A DNA stretch of 64,000 bases from NCBI RefSeq assembly GCF_013113715.1, contig NZ_CP053344.1, positions 744,001 through 808,000 on the forward strand. The letters are read 5' to 3'. The notes below the pieces were generated by a model that had not been told where the DNA came from, searched no databases, and saw nothing but the letters and a program-made list of their open reading frames with translations. The stretch's first letter is position 1, and each line of letters opens with the position of its first letter. A program made the position numbers and the translations under genes. The DNA is from Herbiconiux sp. SALV-R1 (GTDB lineage: Bacteria > Actinomycetota > Actinomycetes > Actinomycetales > Microbacteriaceae). Positions 18,369-28,698 of this stretch are shown here, piece after piece.

Positions 18369-19315
18369 GTTCCACGAGCGACGCCCAGAGCCCGAACCCC
18401 CTGGGCCCGCGCGCGGAGGGCAGCCCCGCCTTCCTCCGCCAGCGCGAGCCCTCCGACCGCACCGAGCAGGCCTACCCGCCGCTGCCCGAGGCGCTCGTGG
18501 TGCCGGTCTACGACAACCACACGCACCTCGAGATCGCCCATGGACTCGACCCCCTCGACTACCACGAGCAGCTCGACCGGGCCTCCGCGGTCGGGGTGCG
18601 CGGTGTGGTGCAGGTCGGCACCGACCTCGAGACCTCGCGCTGGTCGGCCGAGCAGGCCGCCAAAGAACCCCGGATGCTCGCCGCCGTCGCCCTGCACCCC
18701 AACGAGGCCCCGGTGTACGACGAGGCGGGCGGGCTCGACGACGCGCTCGCCGAGATCGCCGAACTCGCCTCGTGGCCGCGCGTGCGCGCCGTGGGGGAGA
18801 CCGGGCTCGACTTCTTCCGCACCGGAGACGAGGGGCGTGCCGCGCAGTACCGCTCCTTCGAGGCGCACATCGAGATCGCGAAGGAGAACGGCATCGCGCT
18901 GCAGATCCATGACCGCGACGCGCACGCCGAGGTGATCGCGACGCTGCAGCGGGTGGGTGCGCCCGAGCGCACGGTGTTCCATTGCTTCTCGGGCGACGCC
19001 GAGCTCGCCGAGATCTGCGCCGAGAACGGCTGGTACATGTCGTTCGCGGGCAACGTCACGTTCAAGAACGCGGGCAACCTGCGCGAAGCCCTCGAGGTCG
19101 CGCCGCGCTCGCTGCTCCTGGTCGAGACGGATGCTCCCTACCTCACGCCGATGCCCTACCGCGGGCGGCCCAACGCGCCCTACCTCGTGCCGCACACGCT
19201 GCGGGCGATGGCGGCGCACCTCAGCACCGACGTGTCGATGCTCGCCGCGCAGATCTCCTCGAACTCCGAGCTGGTCTACGGCCGGTGGGAGGACGAGCCG
19301 GTGCAGGCGTCGTGA
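18365..19315 (+). CDS. TatD-family metal-dependent hydrolase
   Basis: This 316-residue TIM-barrel hydrolase shows the metal motif DNHTHLEI, VGETGLDFFR, QIHDRDAHAEVI, HCFSGD and a terminal VETDAPYLTPMPYRGRPN. TatD proteins are Mg-dependent 3'-5' DNases involved in nucleic acid turnover. The start GTG at 18365 overlaps the metG stop. An extra 45-residue polar N-terminus precedes the barrel; no better start is visible, so it may be a true extension. Its stop overlaps the rsmA start. Confidence 0.94.
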   Translation: MSSTSDAQSPNPLGPRAEGSPAFLRQREPSDRTEQAYPPLPEALVVPVYDNHTHLEIAHGLDPLDYHEQLDRASAVGVRGVVQVGTDLETSRWSAEQAAKEPRMLAAVALHPNEAPVYDEAGGLDDALAEIAELASWPRVRAVGETGLDFFRTGDEGRAAQYRSFEAHIEIAKENGIALQIHDRDAHAEVIATLQRVGAPERTVFHCFSGDAELAEICAENGWYMSFAGNVTFKNAGNLREALEVAPRSLLLVETDAPYLTPMPYRGRPNAPYLVPHTLRAMAAHLSTDVSMLAAQISSNSELVYGRWEDEPVQAS

Positions 19316-20193
19316 GTGACGCATCCGTGAGTCTGCTCGGCCCCGCCGAGATCCGCGATCTCGCGGCGCTGCTCGACCTCACGCCGACGAAGAAGCTGGG
19401 CCAGAACTTCGTCATCGATGCGAACACCGTGCGCAAGATCGTGCGGGTGGCGCAGGTCGAGGCTGGCGACACGGTGGTGGAGATCGGGCCGGGGCTCGGC
19501 TCGCTCACCTTCGGGCTGCTCGAGGCGGGGGCGTCCGTCGTGGCGGTCGAGATCGACGGGCGGCTCGCCGCGCAGCTGCCGCTGACGGCGGCGGAGCTCG
19601 CGCCCGATGCGCGGCTCACGGTCGTGCACGACGACGCGATGCGCATTGTCTCGCTGCCCCAGGAACCGAGCCGGCTGGTCGCGAACCTGCCCTACAACGT
19701 GTCGGTGCCGGTGCTGCTGCACTTTCTCGAGCACTTCCCGTCGATCCGGTCGGGGGTCGTGATGGTGCAGGCCGAGGTGGGGCATCGGCTGGCCGCCCAA
19801 CCGGGGTCGAAGGTATACGGGTCGCCGAGCGTGAAAGCGGCCTGGTACGGGGAGTGGCGCACGGCGGGGCAGGTGAGCCGGCAGGTGTTCTGGCCGGTGC
19901 CGAACGTCGACTCGGTACTCGTCGGATTCGAACGGATGGGCGAGGGGCTCGACAGCGAGGAGCTGCGGGTGCGCACCTTCGAGATCGTCGACGCCGCGTT
20001 CGGGCAGCGGCGCAAGATGCTGCGGCAGGCGCTGTCGGGGTTGTTCGGCGACTCGGCGGCGGCCGTGCGGGTGCTGGAGGCGGCGGGGGTCGACCCGATG
20101 GCGCGGGGGGAGCAGCTCGATGTGCGGGCGTTTCTGGCGATCGCGCGGGCGTGGGGGGCTGGCGGCGGTGCTGGGGCTGGGGTTGCCGGGTAG
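19312..20193 (+). CDS. rsmA: 16S rRNA dimethyladenosine transferase RsmA/KsgA
   Basis: This 293-residue SAM methyltransferase has KKLGQNFVIDANTV, motif I VVEIGPGLGSLT, the target motif NLPYNVSVP and a C-terminal RRKMLRQALSG helix. It dimethylates A1518 and A1519 of 16S rRNA late in 30S assembly. The start GTG at 19312 overlaps the tatD stop. In many actinobacteria ispE follows directly; here a hairpin repeat and two accessory genes come in between. The C-terminus is Gly/Ala-rich. Confidence 0.96.
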   Translation: MSDASVSLLGPAEIRDLAALLDLTPTKKLGQNFVIDANTVRKIVRVAQVEAGDTVVEIGPGLGSLTFGLLEAGASVVAVEIDGRLAAQLPLTAAELAPDARLTVVHDDAMRIVSLPQEPSRLVANLPYNVSVPVLLHFLEHFPSIRSGVVMVQAEVGHRLAAQPGSKVYGSPSVKAAWYGEWRTAGQVSRQVFWPVPNVDSVLVGFERMGEGLDSEELRVRTFEIVDAAFGQRRKMLRQALSGLFGDSAAAVRVLEAAGVDPMARGEQLDVRAFLAIARAWGAGGGAGAGVAG

Positions 20194-20195
20194 TC

Positions 20196-20262
20196 GCGGT
20201 TCGAAACTGCAAGTCTGACGAAGACCGAGTCGTATAGGGGCTCGGTCTTCGCGATTCTTGCG
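20196..20262 (-). repeat. Dispersed hairpin repeat, copy A
   Basis: This 67-bp element begins 2 bp after the rsmA stop. Read on the minus strand it matches copy B (47434-47500, plus strand) at 58 of 67 positions without gaps. The core is an 11-bp perfect stem cgaagaccgag / ctcggtcttcg around an 11-nt loop, with partly pairing outer arms and a conserved tail gtttcgaaccgc. It may act as a terminator or an mRNA 3'-end stabiliser; no T-run is present. Confidence 0.9.
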
Positions 20263-20355
20263 GTTCTGAACCTCGACGCGTCACACGGCGTCATGGTCTT
20301 ACCTTGTGTGTCGGGCGGGAGGGCGCTTCGGCGCCGCCGCCTTTAGCGTCGAGGC

Positions 20356-21795
20356 GTGGCCAGGTACATCGACACGATCGTGATCGGCGCGGGGGCGACC
20401 GGCTCCGCGGCGGCCTGGCACCTGGCGGGTCGAGGCGGCGAGGTCGTCGTGTTCGAGCGCGAGGGCGCGGAGGTGACCGCCTCGGGCGGCCTCGTCTCGC
20501 TCGCCCCGTTCACGGATGATGCGCTCACGCTCCGTCTCGCGACCGACGCGACCGGGTGGTGGAGCGAACTCGAGTCGCGGCTCGGGCGGCGTCTGCTCGA
20601 CACCGGCTCCGCGGTCTGGGTGTCGGGGAGCGACTCGCCGCCGCGGGTGGCGGGGGTGGAGTCCGAGCTTCTCGACGAGGCGGCGGCGACGAGGGAGTGG
20701 CCCGGCATCCGGTTCCCGGGCTCGGTGCTCCACGTGCCGCGGGCGGTGCGTCTCGATGCGGGGGTCGCCGTGCGAGCGCTTCGCGATGCCGCCCGCGACG
20801 CGGGGGCTGAGCTGCGGTATCGCGAGCGGGTGACGCGCATCAGGGTGCTGGGCGACGACCGGGCCCTGGTGGAGGTCGCCGCGGTCGACGCGGCGGGCGA
20901 GCCCGTCGACCAGCAGACGACGGAGTTCGAGTGCCGCCGCCTCGTGGTGACCGTCGGCGCCCACACCACGAAGCTGGCCGGCGGCGTGCTCGTGCTGCCA
21001 CGCCTCGTGGTCACGCAGCAGCAGCCCGGCCGCTTCCCGCTGCGCGGCGGGGCCGGGACGGGGGTAGCGCCATGGCAGGGCAGTGCGCAGGGGGCCGACG
21101 CGGGGCGAGTCGATGCGGCTACCGGCGATGACGTGAGTCGCGGCGGAGAGCTCCGCGCGTGGACGGGCGGGGACGCGGCGGGTGAAGGGCCATGGCGGGG
21201 GAGTGCGCAGGGCGCCGACGCGGGGCGAGTCGATGCGGCTACCGGCGGTGCGGTGAGTCGCGGCGGGGAGCTCCGCGCGACGACGGGCGGGGCCGCGGCG
21301 GGGAGCGGGGCGTGGCCGATCTGGCGGCACGATCCTGTCGTGGGTGATCCGCGGTCGGGGTACTGGCGCGGGTCGGTGTGGGGAGCGCCGGCGGGAGACG
21401 GAGTGGAGGTCGTGTGGTCGGCTCCCGGGGCGGCGGCCGCGCCCGACGCCGCCGGGTTCCGCTCGGAGCGGCGTCGCCGCACGGCGCTGCAGCACTACGT
21501 GCGCGAGTGGCTGCCGGGACTCGACCACGAGCAGTTCACCGAGCGCGGCGAGGTCGCGGTGTCGACGCGCGACGGGCGCGCGGTCATCGACCGCGTCGGG
21601 CCCGTCGTCGTGGCCACAGCACTCTCGCACCTGGGCAGCGGCTTCGCCCCGGCCGTGGGCGCACTGCTCGCCGACCTCGCTGACGGCGTCCGCGCACCCG
21701 CCGCGTTCTCCCTCCGCGCCGACCGCCGTGCCTCCACTGCGAGCGCGGCCCCCGCGTCGGCGTCGGCGTCGCCCGACGCCTCCCCCGGCCGATAG
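20356..21795 (+). CDS. FAD-dependent oxidoreductase (DAO / sarcosine oxidase-like) with internal repeat insert
   Basis: This 479-residue protein starts with GTG. The N-terminal dinucleotide fold is TIVIGAGATGSAAAWHLAGRG. The body resembles monomeric sarcosine/N-methyl-amino-acid oxidases (VRLDAGVAVRALRDAARDAGAE; LSHLGSGFAPAVGALLADL near the end). Residues 236-315 are two in-frame 40-residue Gly/Ala/Arg copies that replace a short loop of the family. I see no SxxxC flavin-attachment motif of classic sarcosine oxidase. The substrate is unknown. The C-terminus is an Ala/Ser/Pro tail. It sits in the accessory stretch between rsmA and ispE. Confidence 0.85.
   Translation: MARYIDTIVIGAGATGSAAAWHLAGRGGEVVVFEREGAEVTASGGLVSLAPFTDDALTLRLATDATGWWSELESRLGRRLLDTGSAVWVSGSDSPPRVAGVESELLDEAAATREWPGIRFPGSVLHVPRAVRLDAGVAVRALRDAARDAGAELRYRERVTRIRVLGDDRALVEVAAVDAAGEPVDQQTTEFECRRLVVTVGAHTTKLAGGVLVLPRLVVTQQQPGRFPLRGGAGTGVAPWQGSAQGADAGRVDAATGDDVSRGGELRAWTGGDAAGEGPWRGSAQGADAGRVDAATGGAVSRGGELRATTGGAAAGSGAWPIWRHDPVVGDPRSGYWRGSVWGAPAGDGVEVVWSAPGAAAAPDAAGFRSERRRRTALQHYVREWLPGLDHEQFTERGEVAVSTRDGRAVIDRVGPVVVATALSHLGSGFAPAVGALLADLADGVRAPAAFSLRADRRASTASAAPASASASPDASPGR
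21061..21300 (+). repeat. 120-bp in-frame tandem duplication inside the FAD oxidoreductase gene
   Basis: Units 21061-21180 and 21181-21300 are mostly identical (for example cggggcgagtcgatgcggct in both). The start of a third unit follows at 21301. Because 120 is 40 codons, the frame stays open and the protein gains 80 residues. Confidence 0.93.
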
Positions 21796-22240
21796 GCCCG
21801 CACGGCCGCCGCGCCGCGGCTCGGAGGTGGGGCCAGTGGCCAGCGGCCAGCGGCCAGCGGCCGGCAGCCAGTGGCCAGCGGTCAGCCGCCGGCAGCAAGC
21901 GGCCAGTGGTCAGCGGCCAGAGGCCGGCGGTCTGTGGCCAGCGGTCAGCAGCCAGCAGCAAGCGGCCAGGGGTCAGCGGCCAGCGGTCAGCAGCCGGCAG
22001 GCATTGGCCGCCAGCCAGTGGCCGCCGTGGTGCCGGGGCTCGGAGGTGGGGTCAGCAGTCAGTGGCCCGCGGCCGGCAGCCAGCGTTCGGCAGCCAGTGG
22101 GAGCCGCGGTGTCGCGGCTCGGAGGTGGGGTCAAGCGCCAGCGGCGCAGCCGGGCGGCCAGATCCTCCGACTGGCCGAGGGCAGAGCCTCGTCCGGCGGC
22201 CGCGAACCGTGCGGACGCCGCAGTGGCAGGATGGGGTGCC
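21796..22240. repeat. Minisatellite-like region rich in ggccagc/ggtcagc heptamers
   Basis: This 445-bp stretch has no credible gene. It is dominated by degenerate heptamers of the form gg[c/t]cagc and [a/g]gccagt (21833-22110). A longer motif cggctcggaggtgggg occurs three times (ending at 21832, 22051 and 22130). Every reading frame through it is low complexity, which argues against coding. The hydrolase gene begins right after it. Confidence 0.85.
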
Positions 22241-23215
22241 ATGACCGACCCGTCGACCGTCATCCCCGCGCCCGCCACCGCCTCCGCGCCCGCCTCCGCC
22301 CCCGTGCCCGTTCGGCTCGCCATCCTCGAGTGGGGCACCGACCACCGGTCGCCCGAGCGCCCCGTCGACACCGACGCCCCCACCCAAGCCGCGACCCGCC
22401 ACACCCCCACCCAATCCGCGACGCACGACACCCCCACCACCGACGCCCCGCGGGCGCTGCTGCTGCACGGGTTGCCGTCGGCGGCGGGAACCTGGTGGCG
22501 GGTCGCGTCCGAGCTCGCCGACCGGGGTTGGGTGGTCACGGCCCCCGACCTGCGCGGCCACGGCGCCTCCCCGCGGTCGACCCGCTACCGCCTCGCCGAC
22601 TACGCCGCCGACGTCACCGAGTTTGCTCCGGCCACGGGCCGCCCGTGGGATCTCGTCGTCGGCCACTCCCTCGGCGGCGCCATCGCCGTCGTCGCCGCCG
22701 CGGCCGACCCGGGGTGGACGCGCTGCCTCCTCCTCGTCGACCCCGTGCTCGCCCTCGGCGAGGAGCAGGCCGAGCAGATCCTCCCCGACCTCCTCGCCGA
22801 CCTGCACGGCGACCGACTCGACCCTGCTGCGTTGATGCGCGAGCATCCGCTCTGGCACGTCGAAGACGCCGTGCAGAAAGTGAACGCCGCCCGGGTCGTG
22901 AGCCCGTTCGTGGTCGAGCGCACGATTCGCGACAACGCCGGCACCTGGCAGCTCGAAGCCCTGGCGACGACGCTCGCCGCGCGGGTGCACGTGCTCGCCG
23001 CCGACCCGCTGCTGGGCGCCTCGTTCACGGTCGAGGAGGGCGAGCGGATGCGCGCGGCGGCCCCCACGATGAGCTACACGGTGGTCGAGGGAGCGGGTCA
23101 TTCCGTGCACCGCGACGACCCCCGGCGGGTGGTGGACGAGGCCGTCGCGCTCGTGCAGGAGGCGGCTGCGGGCGCCGCGGCGACCGGCCCCACGGGGGCG
23201 ACCGGCGCCCTGTGA
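22241..23215 (+). CDS. Alpha/beta hydrolase
   Basis: This 324-residue hydrolase has the oxyanion [11 protein letters not shown], the nucleophile elbow [11 protein letters not shown] (Ser), an aspartate after the LLLVDP strand and the terminal histidine [11 protein letters not shown], giving a plausible Ser-His-Asp triad. The N-terminal 70 residues are Pro/Ala/Thr-rich and contain a short repeated HTPTQ / HDTPTT block, another repeat-derived extension. The substrate is unknown. It lies 34 bp upstream of ispE and may be co-transcribed with it. Confidence 0.88.
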   Translation: MTDPSTVIPAPATASAPASAPVPVRLAILEWGTDHRSPERPVDTDAPTQAATRHTPTQSATHDTPTTDAPRALLLHGLPSAAGTWWRVASELADRGWVVTAPDLRGHGASPRSTRYRLADYAADVTEFAPATGRPWDLVVGHSLGGAIAVVAAAADPGWTRCLLLVDPVLALGEEQAEQILPDLLADLHGDRLDPAALMREHPLWHVEDAVQKVNAARVVSPFVVERTIRDNAGTWQLEALATTLAARVHVLAADPLLGASFTVEEGERMRAAAPTMSYTVVEGAGHSVHRDDPRRVVDEAVALVQEAAAGAAATGPTGATGAL

Positions 23216-23249
23216 AGGGCCCGCTCCGCCGTGGGATAGGGTCGGGGGT

Positions 23250-24185
23250 ATGAGCAATCGGGGTGCCACGGACGCGGTTCACGTGCGGGCCCCCGGCAAG
23301 ATCAACGTCTTCCTCAAGGTCGGCGCGGTGATGGGCGATGGCTATCACGACGTGGCCACCGCCTACCAGGCCGTCTCGCTCTACGAAGACGTCTACGCCT
23401 CGCCCGCCAGCGATTTCTCGGTTGAGTTCGGCGGACACATCGACACCAGCGGGCTCGAGACCGACGGGTCGAACCTCGCCATCAGAGCGGCCCGCCTGCT
23501 CGCTCGCCGGGCCGGCTACCGCGAGGGTGTGCGGTTGCGCATCGAGAAGAACGTGCCGATCGCCGGCGGTATGGGCGGCGGCTCGGCCGACGCCGCCGCG
23601 ACCCTGCTCGCCTGCGACACGCTCTGGGGCACCGACCTCGGCCGCGACGAGCTGCTCTCGCTGGCCAGCGAGTTGGGCGCCGACGTGCCCTTCGCCTTCA
23701 CGGGCGGCACCGCCATCGGCACGGGTCGCGGCGACCAGCTGAGTCCCGCGCTCGCCAAGGGCCAGTTCCAGTGGGTGCTCGCGCTGCCCGACCACGGTGT
23801 GAGCACGCCGGAGGTCTACCGCGAGCTCGACCGGCACCGCGAGCGCCACGCCCAAGACATCTTCCCGGCGCAGGGGCAGCCCACGGTCGACGCCGACGTG
23901 CTGCAGGCGCTGCGCGCCGGCGACCCGCACATGCTCGCGGAGTCGCTGCACAACGACCTCCAGGCGCCGTCGCTGCACCTGAACCCCGGCCTCTCGACCG
24001 TACTCGAGGTCGGCGAGGCCAACGGTGCGCTCGCCGGGATCGTGTCGGGATCAGGCCCCACCATCGCCTTTCTAGCCCCGGATCTCGACGGCGCGCTCGA
24101 GCTGCAGATCGCGCTCAGCGCGGCGCGGTATCAGGTCGTGCGCGTGACGGGGCCGGTCGCGGGCGCGCGCGTCTACGGCGACTGA
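23250..24185 (+). CDS. ispE: 4-diphosphocytidyl-2-C-methyl-D-erythritol kinase
   Basis: This 311-residue GHMP kinase has KINVFLKVG, the ATP loop [32 protein letters not shown] and a C-terminal [13 protein letters not shown]. It phosphorylates CDP-ME in the non-mevalonate isoprenoid pathway, so this organism makes isoprenoids by MEP. ATG at 23250 follows a gggg-rich site. The family usually sits next to rsmA; the separation here is noted as a finding. Confidence 0.96.
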   Translation: MSNRGATDAVHVRAPGKINVFLKVGAVMGDGYHDVATAYQAVSLYEDVYASPASDFSVEFGGHIDTSGLETDGSNLAIRAARLLARRAGYREGVRLRIEKNVPIAGGMGGGSADAAATLLACDTLWGTDLGRDELLSLASELGADVPFAFTGGTAIGTGRGDQLSPALAKGQFQWVLALPDHGVSTPEVYRELDRHRERHAQDIFPAQGQPTVDADVLQALRAGDPHMLAESLHNDLQAPSLHLNPGLSTVLEVGEANGALAGIVSGSGPTIAFLAPDLDGALELQIALSAARYQVVRVTGPVAGARVYGD

Positions 24186-24268
24186 GCCCGTGGGCTGAAG
24201 GCCTCGACTCGGGCCCTCGCCTCGACGCCTCGACCCCTCGTCGCGGGGACGCCCTCGCGGCACCGGCC

Positions 24269-24823
24269 TCAGAGCACGAGCAGCGGATGCACGGGTGCGT
24301 CGGTCTCGGCCGCCACCACCGCGCGGCCTCCGAGCCCGTCGAGCTCGATCACCACCGAGATCCCGGCCACCACCCAGCCCGCGCGCCGCATGAGGCGCAC
24401 CGTGGCGGCGACGGTGCCGCCGGTGGCGAGCACGTCGTCGACGAGCAGCACGCGCGATCCGGCGGGGAGCGTGTCGGGGTGCACCTCGAGTGCGGCGGTG
24501 CCGTACTCGAGCGCGTAGCGCTCGGTGAGCACGTCGCCCGGCAGCTTGCCGGCCTTGCGCACCGCGAGCATGCCCAGGCCGCCCGCCATCGCGGCCGCCG
24601 TGCCCAGCACGAAACCGCGCGCTTCGATGCCGACCACCGCATCCAGATGTCCGAACGGCGACGGCTCGTCGTCGCGACCGACCAGCGCGGCGCCCACGGC
24701 GGGCAGACCCTCGGGGTCGGCGAACAGCCCGGAGAGGTCGCGGAACAGGATGCCCGGCTCGGGGAAGTCGGGCGTCTCCGTCATTCCGCGGCGGATGATG
24801 TCGTCGATCGGGGCTGCAGGCAC
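24269..24823 (-). CDS. apt: Adenine phosphoribosyltransferase
   Basis: This 184-residue type I phosphoribosyltransferase has DFPEPGILFRDLSGL, GIEARGFVLGTAAA, RKAGKLPGD and the PRPP loop VLLVDDVLATGGT. It makes AMP from adenine and PRPP. GTG at 24823 includes the family's N-terminal helix (PAAPIDDIIRR); the internal ATG at 24784 would cut that helix off. It is convergent with ispE. Confidence 0.93.
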   Translation of the reverse strand: MPAAPIDDIIRRGMTETPDFPEPGILFRDLSGLFADPEGLPAVGAALVGRDDEPSPFGHLDAVVGIEARGFVLGTAAAMAGGLGMLAVRKAGKLPGDVLTERYALEYGTAALEVHPDTLPAGSRVLLVDDVLATGGTVAATVRLMRRAGWVVAGISVVIELDGLGGRAVVAAETDAPVHPLLVL

Positions 24824-24927
24824 CCGATCATCGTACTGATCGCTGGGTAGCAATTGCTCATGCGGCAGGTCGCCCGACCAGCTGTAGCGTTCTCGCGTTC
24901 GAAGTCCCGATCGAGAAAGGCACCGAC

Positions 24928-24960
24928 ATGGGTACCCTCCCGCCGAAGCCGCGGCCGTAG
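24928..24960 (+). other. Possible 10-residue ORF (MGTLPPKPRP)
   Basis: An ATG with a well-spaced gagaaagg site 7 nt upstream opens a 10-codon frame ending in TAG, in the gap between two minus-strand genes. No plus-strand gene follows for 1 kb. It contains a Pro-Pro pair and basic residues. It could be a leader-type or stand-alone microprotein, or chance. Confidence 0.25.
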
Positions 24961-24995
24961 CGCCGCGCCGCCCCCGGTTCGGGCCTGACCGGCGC

Positions 24996-25874
24996 TCAGG
25001 CGTCGCCGAAACGGGGGTCGCCGAGGGAGGGGGAGTCGGTGGCGGTGGTGTCGGTCATCGGTGGGGCATCGGCGACCCAGGCGGCGAGCTCGGGGCCGCT
25101 CAGCACGAACGGCGGGTGGCCGGGCGACTCTCCCGCGCCCGCGAAGAACTCCGGCGGCTCGAGCGCGGCGAGGGGCGCGTCGCTGGCCACGACGAGAACG
25201 TTGCCGAGCGGGTCGTTTCCCGCGGCGGTCGGCCGCTCCGGCAGCACCACCGCGACCTGCTCGAACACCGCGCCGAGGGTTGCCACCTGGCGCCGGGCGT
25301 ACTCGTACCGCCCCCCGTCGAGCAGGTTCACCGCCACCACCGCGCCGGGCGCGAGCAGCCGGGCGACGAGCGCGTAGAACTCCCGGCTCGCCACGCGCGC
25401 CCGCACGGTCGACGCCTCCCACAGGTCGATCACTGCGAAATCGACGGGGGCGCCGAGTTCTGCCGGCGATGCGCTCTCGGTGACCTGCCTGGCGTCGCCG
25501 TACAGCATCCTCACCCCGTGCCTCTCGGGCAGGGGCAGCGCGTCGAGCACCGCCTCGGCGAGCTCGCGCTCGAACTCGACGACCACCTGTGGCGAGCCCG
25601 GCCTGGTGTGCTGCACGTAGCGCGGCAGCGTGAGGGCGCCCGCCCCGAGGTGCAGGCAGCGCAGGGGCGCACCCGCCGGTGCCGCGGCGTCGAGGAGCCT
25701 GCCGATCTGCTGCACGTAGGGCCAGTCGAGGAAGGTCGGATCGATCGCCGACACGATCGACTGCGGAACGTCGTCGACGGCCAGCTCGTACAGCTGCCGC
25801 TTCTTCTCCACCAGGAGCAGCACCGCTTCGTGCCCGGCGAGGGGAAGGACGAAGCTCCGATCGACGACTCTCAT
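24996..25874 (-). CDS. Spermidine synthase-like protein
   Basis: This 292-residue protein has a class I SAM-type fold: LRCLHLGAGALTLPRYVQ, VVEFERELAEAVL, VRMLYGDARQV, DFAVIDLWEAS. It belongs to the spermidine-synthase-like methyltransferase-fold group found as an orphan in many actinobacteria. I see no SAM decarboxylase or speE partner nearby, so true polyamine synthesis is doubtful. ATG at 25874 follows ggatggag. It is divergent from the ABC-F gene. Confidence 0.82.
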   Translation of the reverse strand: MRVVDRSFVLPLAGHEAVLLLVEKKRQLYELAVDDVPQSIVSAIDPTFLDWPYVQQIGRLLDAAAPAGAPLRCLHLGAGALTLPRYVQHTRPGSPQVVVEFERELAEAVLDALPLPERHGVRMLYGDARQVTESASPAELGAPVDFAVIDLWEASTVRARVASREFYALVARLLAPGAVVAVNLLDGGRYEYARRQVATLGAVFEQVAVVLPERPTAAGNDPLGNVLVVASDAPLAALEPPEFFAGAGESPGHPPFVLSGPELAAWVADAPPMTDTTATDSPSLGDPRFGDA

Positions 25875-25953
25875 CACTCCATCCTACCCAGCGAGGCGAG
25901 CAATCGTCGGCTTCGGCGGCGGGGCGTGGAGGTGGAGCGGGTAGCCTCGACGG

Positions 25954-27771
<1,818 letters not shown>

Positions 27772-27782
27772 TGGCCGCGCGA

Positions 27783-27843
27783 ACGGTATGAGAATCGGGC
27801 CGTCGAGCCGTGGACGGGCTCGGTGGCGCGATTCTCATACCGT
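27783..27843. terminator. Large inverted repeat between convergent genes (putative bidirectional terminator)
   Basis: Arms acggtatgagaatcg (27783-27797) and cgattctcataccgt (27829-27843) are perfect 15-bp reverse complements. An inner stem cgagcc/ggctcg lies between them. It sits between the stops of the ABC-F gene (plus) and marR (minus). No T-run is seen on either side. Confidence 0.75.
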
Positions 27844-27882
27844 CCGAACGGTGCCGCGTGGCGCCTGGCCTCGGCATCCCGC

Positions 27883-28380
27883 TCAGGCGATGTCGAGCGA
27901 GAGGCGGCGCAGCAGAGCGGCGAGCCGGTCCTGGTCGGCGCGGCTGAGGCCCGAGAGCAGCTCGGTCTCGGCGGCGACGAGGTGCGAGATGGCGCGGTCG
28001 ACACGGTCGCGGCCCTCCGCCGTCATCGACACGAGCACGCCCCGCCCGTCGTTCGGGTCGGTGCGGCGCTCGACGAGGCCGCCGCGCACCATGCCGTCGA
28101 TGCGGTTCGTCATGGTGCCACTCGACACGTAGGTCTGCTCGAGCAGCGCCTTCGGGCTCAGCTCGTTCGGCTCGCCCGCGCGCCGGAGCGCAGCCAGCAC
28201 GTCGAACTCCCACGGTTCGAGCCCCGCGGTGGCGAACGAGGCGCGCCGGGTCTTCTCGAGCTGCTTCGCCAGCCGGGTCACCCGCGACAGGATCTTCAGC
28301 GGCGAGAAGTCGAGCCCCGGATGCTCGCGCACCCACGCGTCGACGATCTCGTCGACGGTGTCGCGTTCGCGGTTCGTCAT
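27883..28380 (-). CDS. MarR-family transcriptional regulator
   Basis: This 165-residue winged-helix protein contains LEPWEFDVLAALRRAG, the recognition helix region VSSGTMTNRIDGMVRGGLVERR, the wing DPNDGRGVLVSMT and a C-terminal dimer helix. I start it at ATG 28380 (MTNRERD), directly ahead of the domain. No target gene can be assigned; it is convergent to the ABC-F gene and divergent from tRNA-Gln. Confidence 0.9.
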   Translation of the reverse strand: MTNRERDTVDEIVDAWVREHPGLDFSPLKILSRVTRLAKQLEKTRRASFATAGLEPWEFDVLAALRRAGEPNELSPKALLEQTYVSSGTMTNRIDGMVRGGLVERRTDPNDGRGVLVSMTAEGRDRVDRAISHLVAAETELLSGLSRADQDRLAALLRRLSLDIA

Positions 28381-28509
28381 CCACCCATTATGCGCATCCG
28401 GCCCCTGCGCACCCGGCTCGCGCATCCGGTGAGCACGGATGCTGTACAGCGCGTGGTCCGCGCACGCCCGGGGTCTGGCAGACTTGACTACTGCATCGCC
28501 TGGCGATGT

Positions 28510-28581
28510 TCCGCGATGGTGTAATGGCAGCACGACAGCCTTTGGAGCTGTTAGGTCTAGGTTCGAGTCCTGGTCGCGGAG
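28510..28581 (+). tRNA. tRNA-Gln (anticodon TTG)
   Basis: A 72-nt cloverleaf: acceptor tccgcga/tcgcgga, anticodon stem acagc/gctgt around loop ctttgga (anticodon TTG), T arm ctagg-ttcgagt-cctgg, discriminator G. No CCA is encoded. A perfect hairpin starts at the next base. Confidence 0.95.
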
Positions 28582-28616
28582 CTGTCGTTTTCGATCCGGT
28601 GGATCGAAAACGACAG
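28582..28616 (+). terminator. Perfect 16-bp hairpin after tRNA-Gln
   Basis: Arms ctgtcgttttcgatcc (28582-28597) and ggatcgaaaacgacag (28601-28616) pair completely around a 3-nt loop, starting one base after the tRNA. It has no downstream T-run. The likely role is termination or 3' processing of the tRNA transcript. Confidence 0.8.
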
Positions 28617-28698
28617 GTCCGAAAGGCGGCAGCCCCGTCTCAGGCAGTGCTTGGTTCGTGACTCTCGCGGTCTCGAGTCATCGAAGGAGATCCGGAAC

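Noticed and set aside
21796-22240. Coding extension of the downstream hydrolase or a small protein
   Set aside because: All frames are Gln/Pro/Ala low-complexity read-outs of the heptamer repeat and carry no ribosome binding site.
24996-25874. True spermidine synthase SpeE
   Set aside because: It lacks the companion SAM decarboxylase and the core motifs differ; only the fold-level call is safe.
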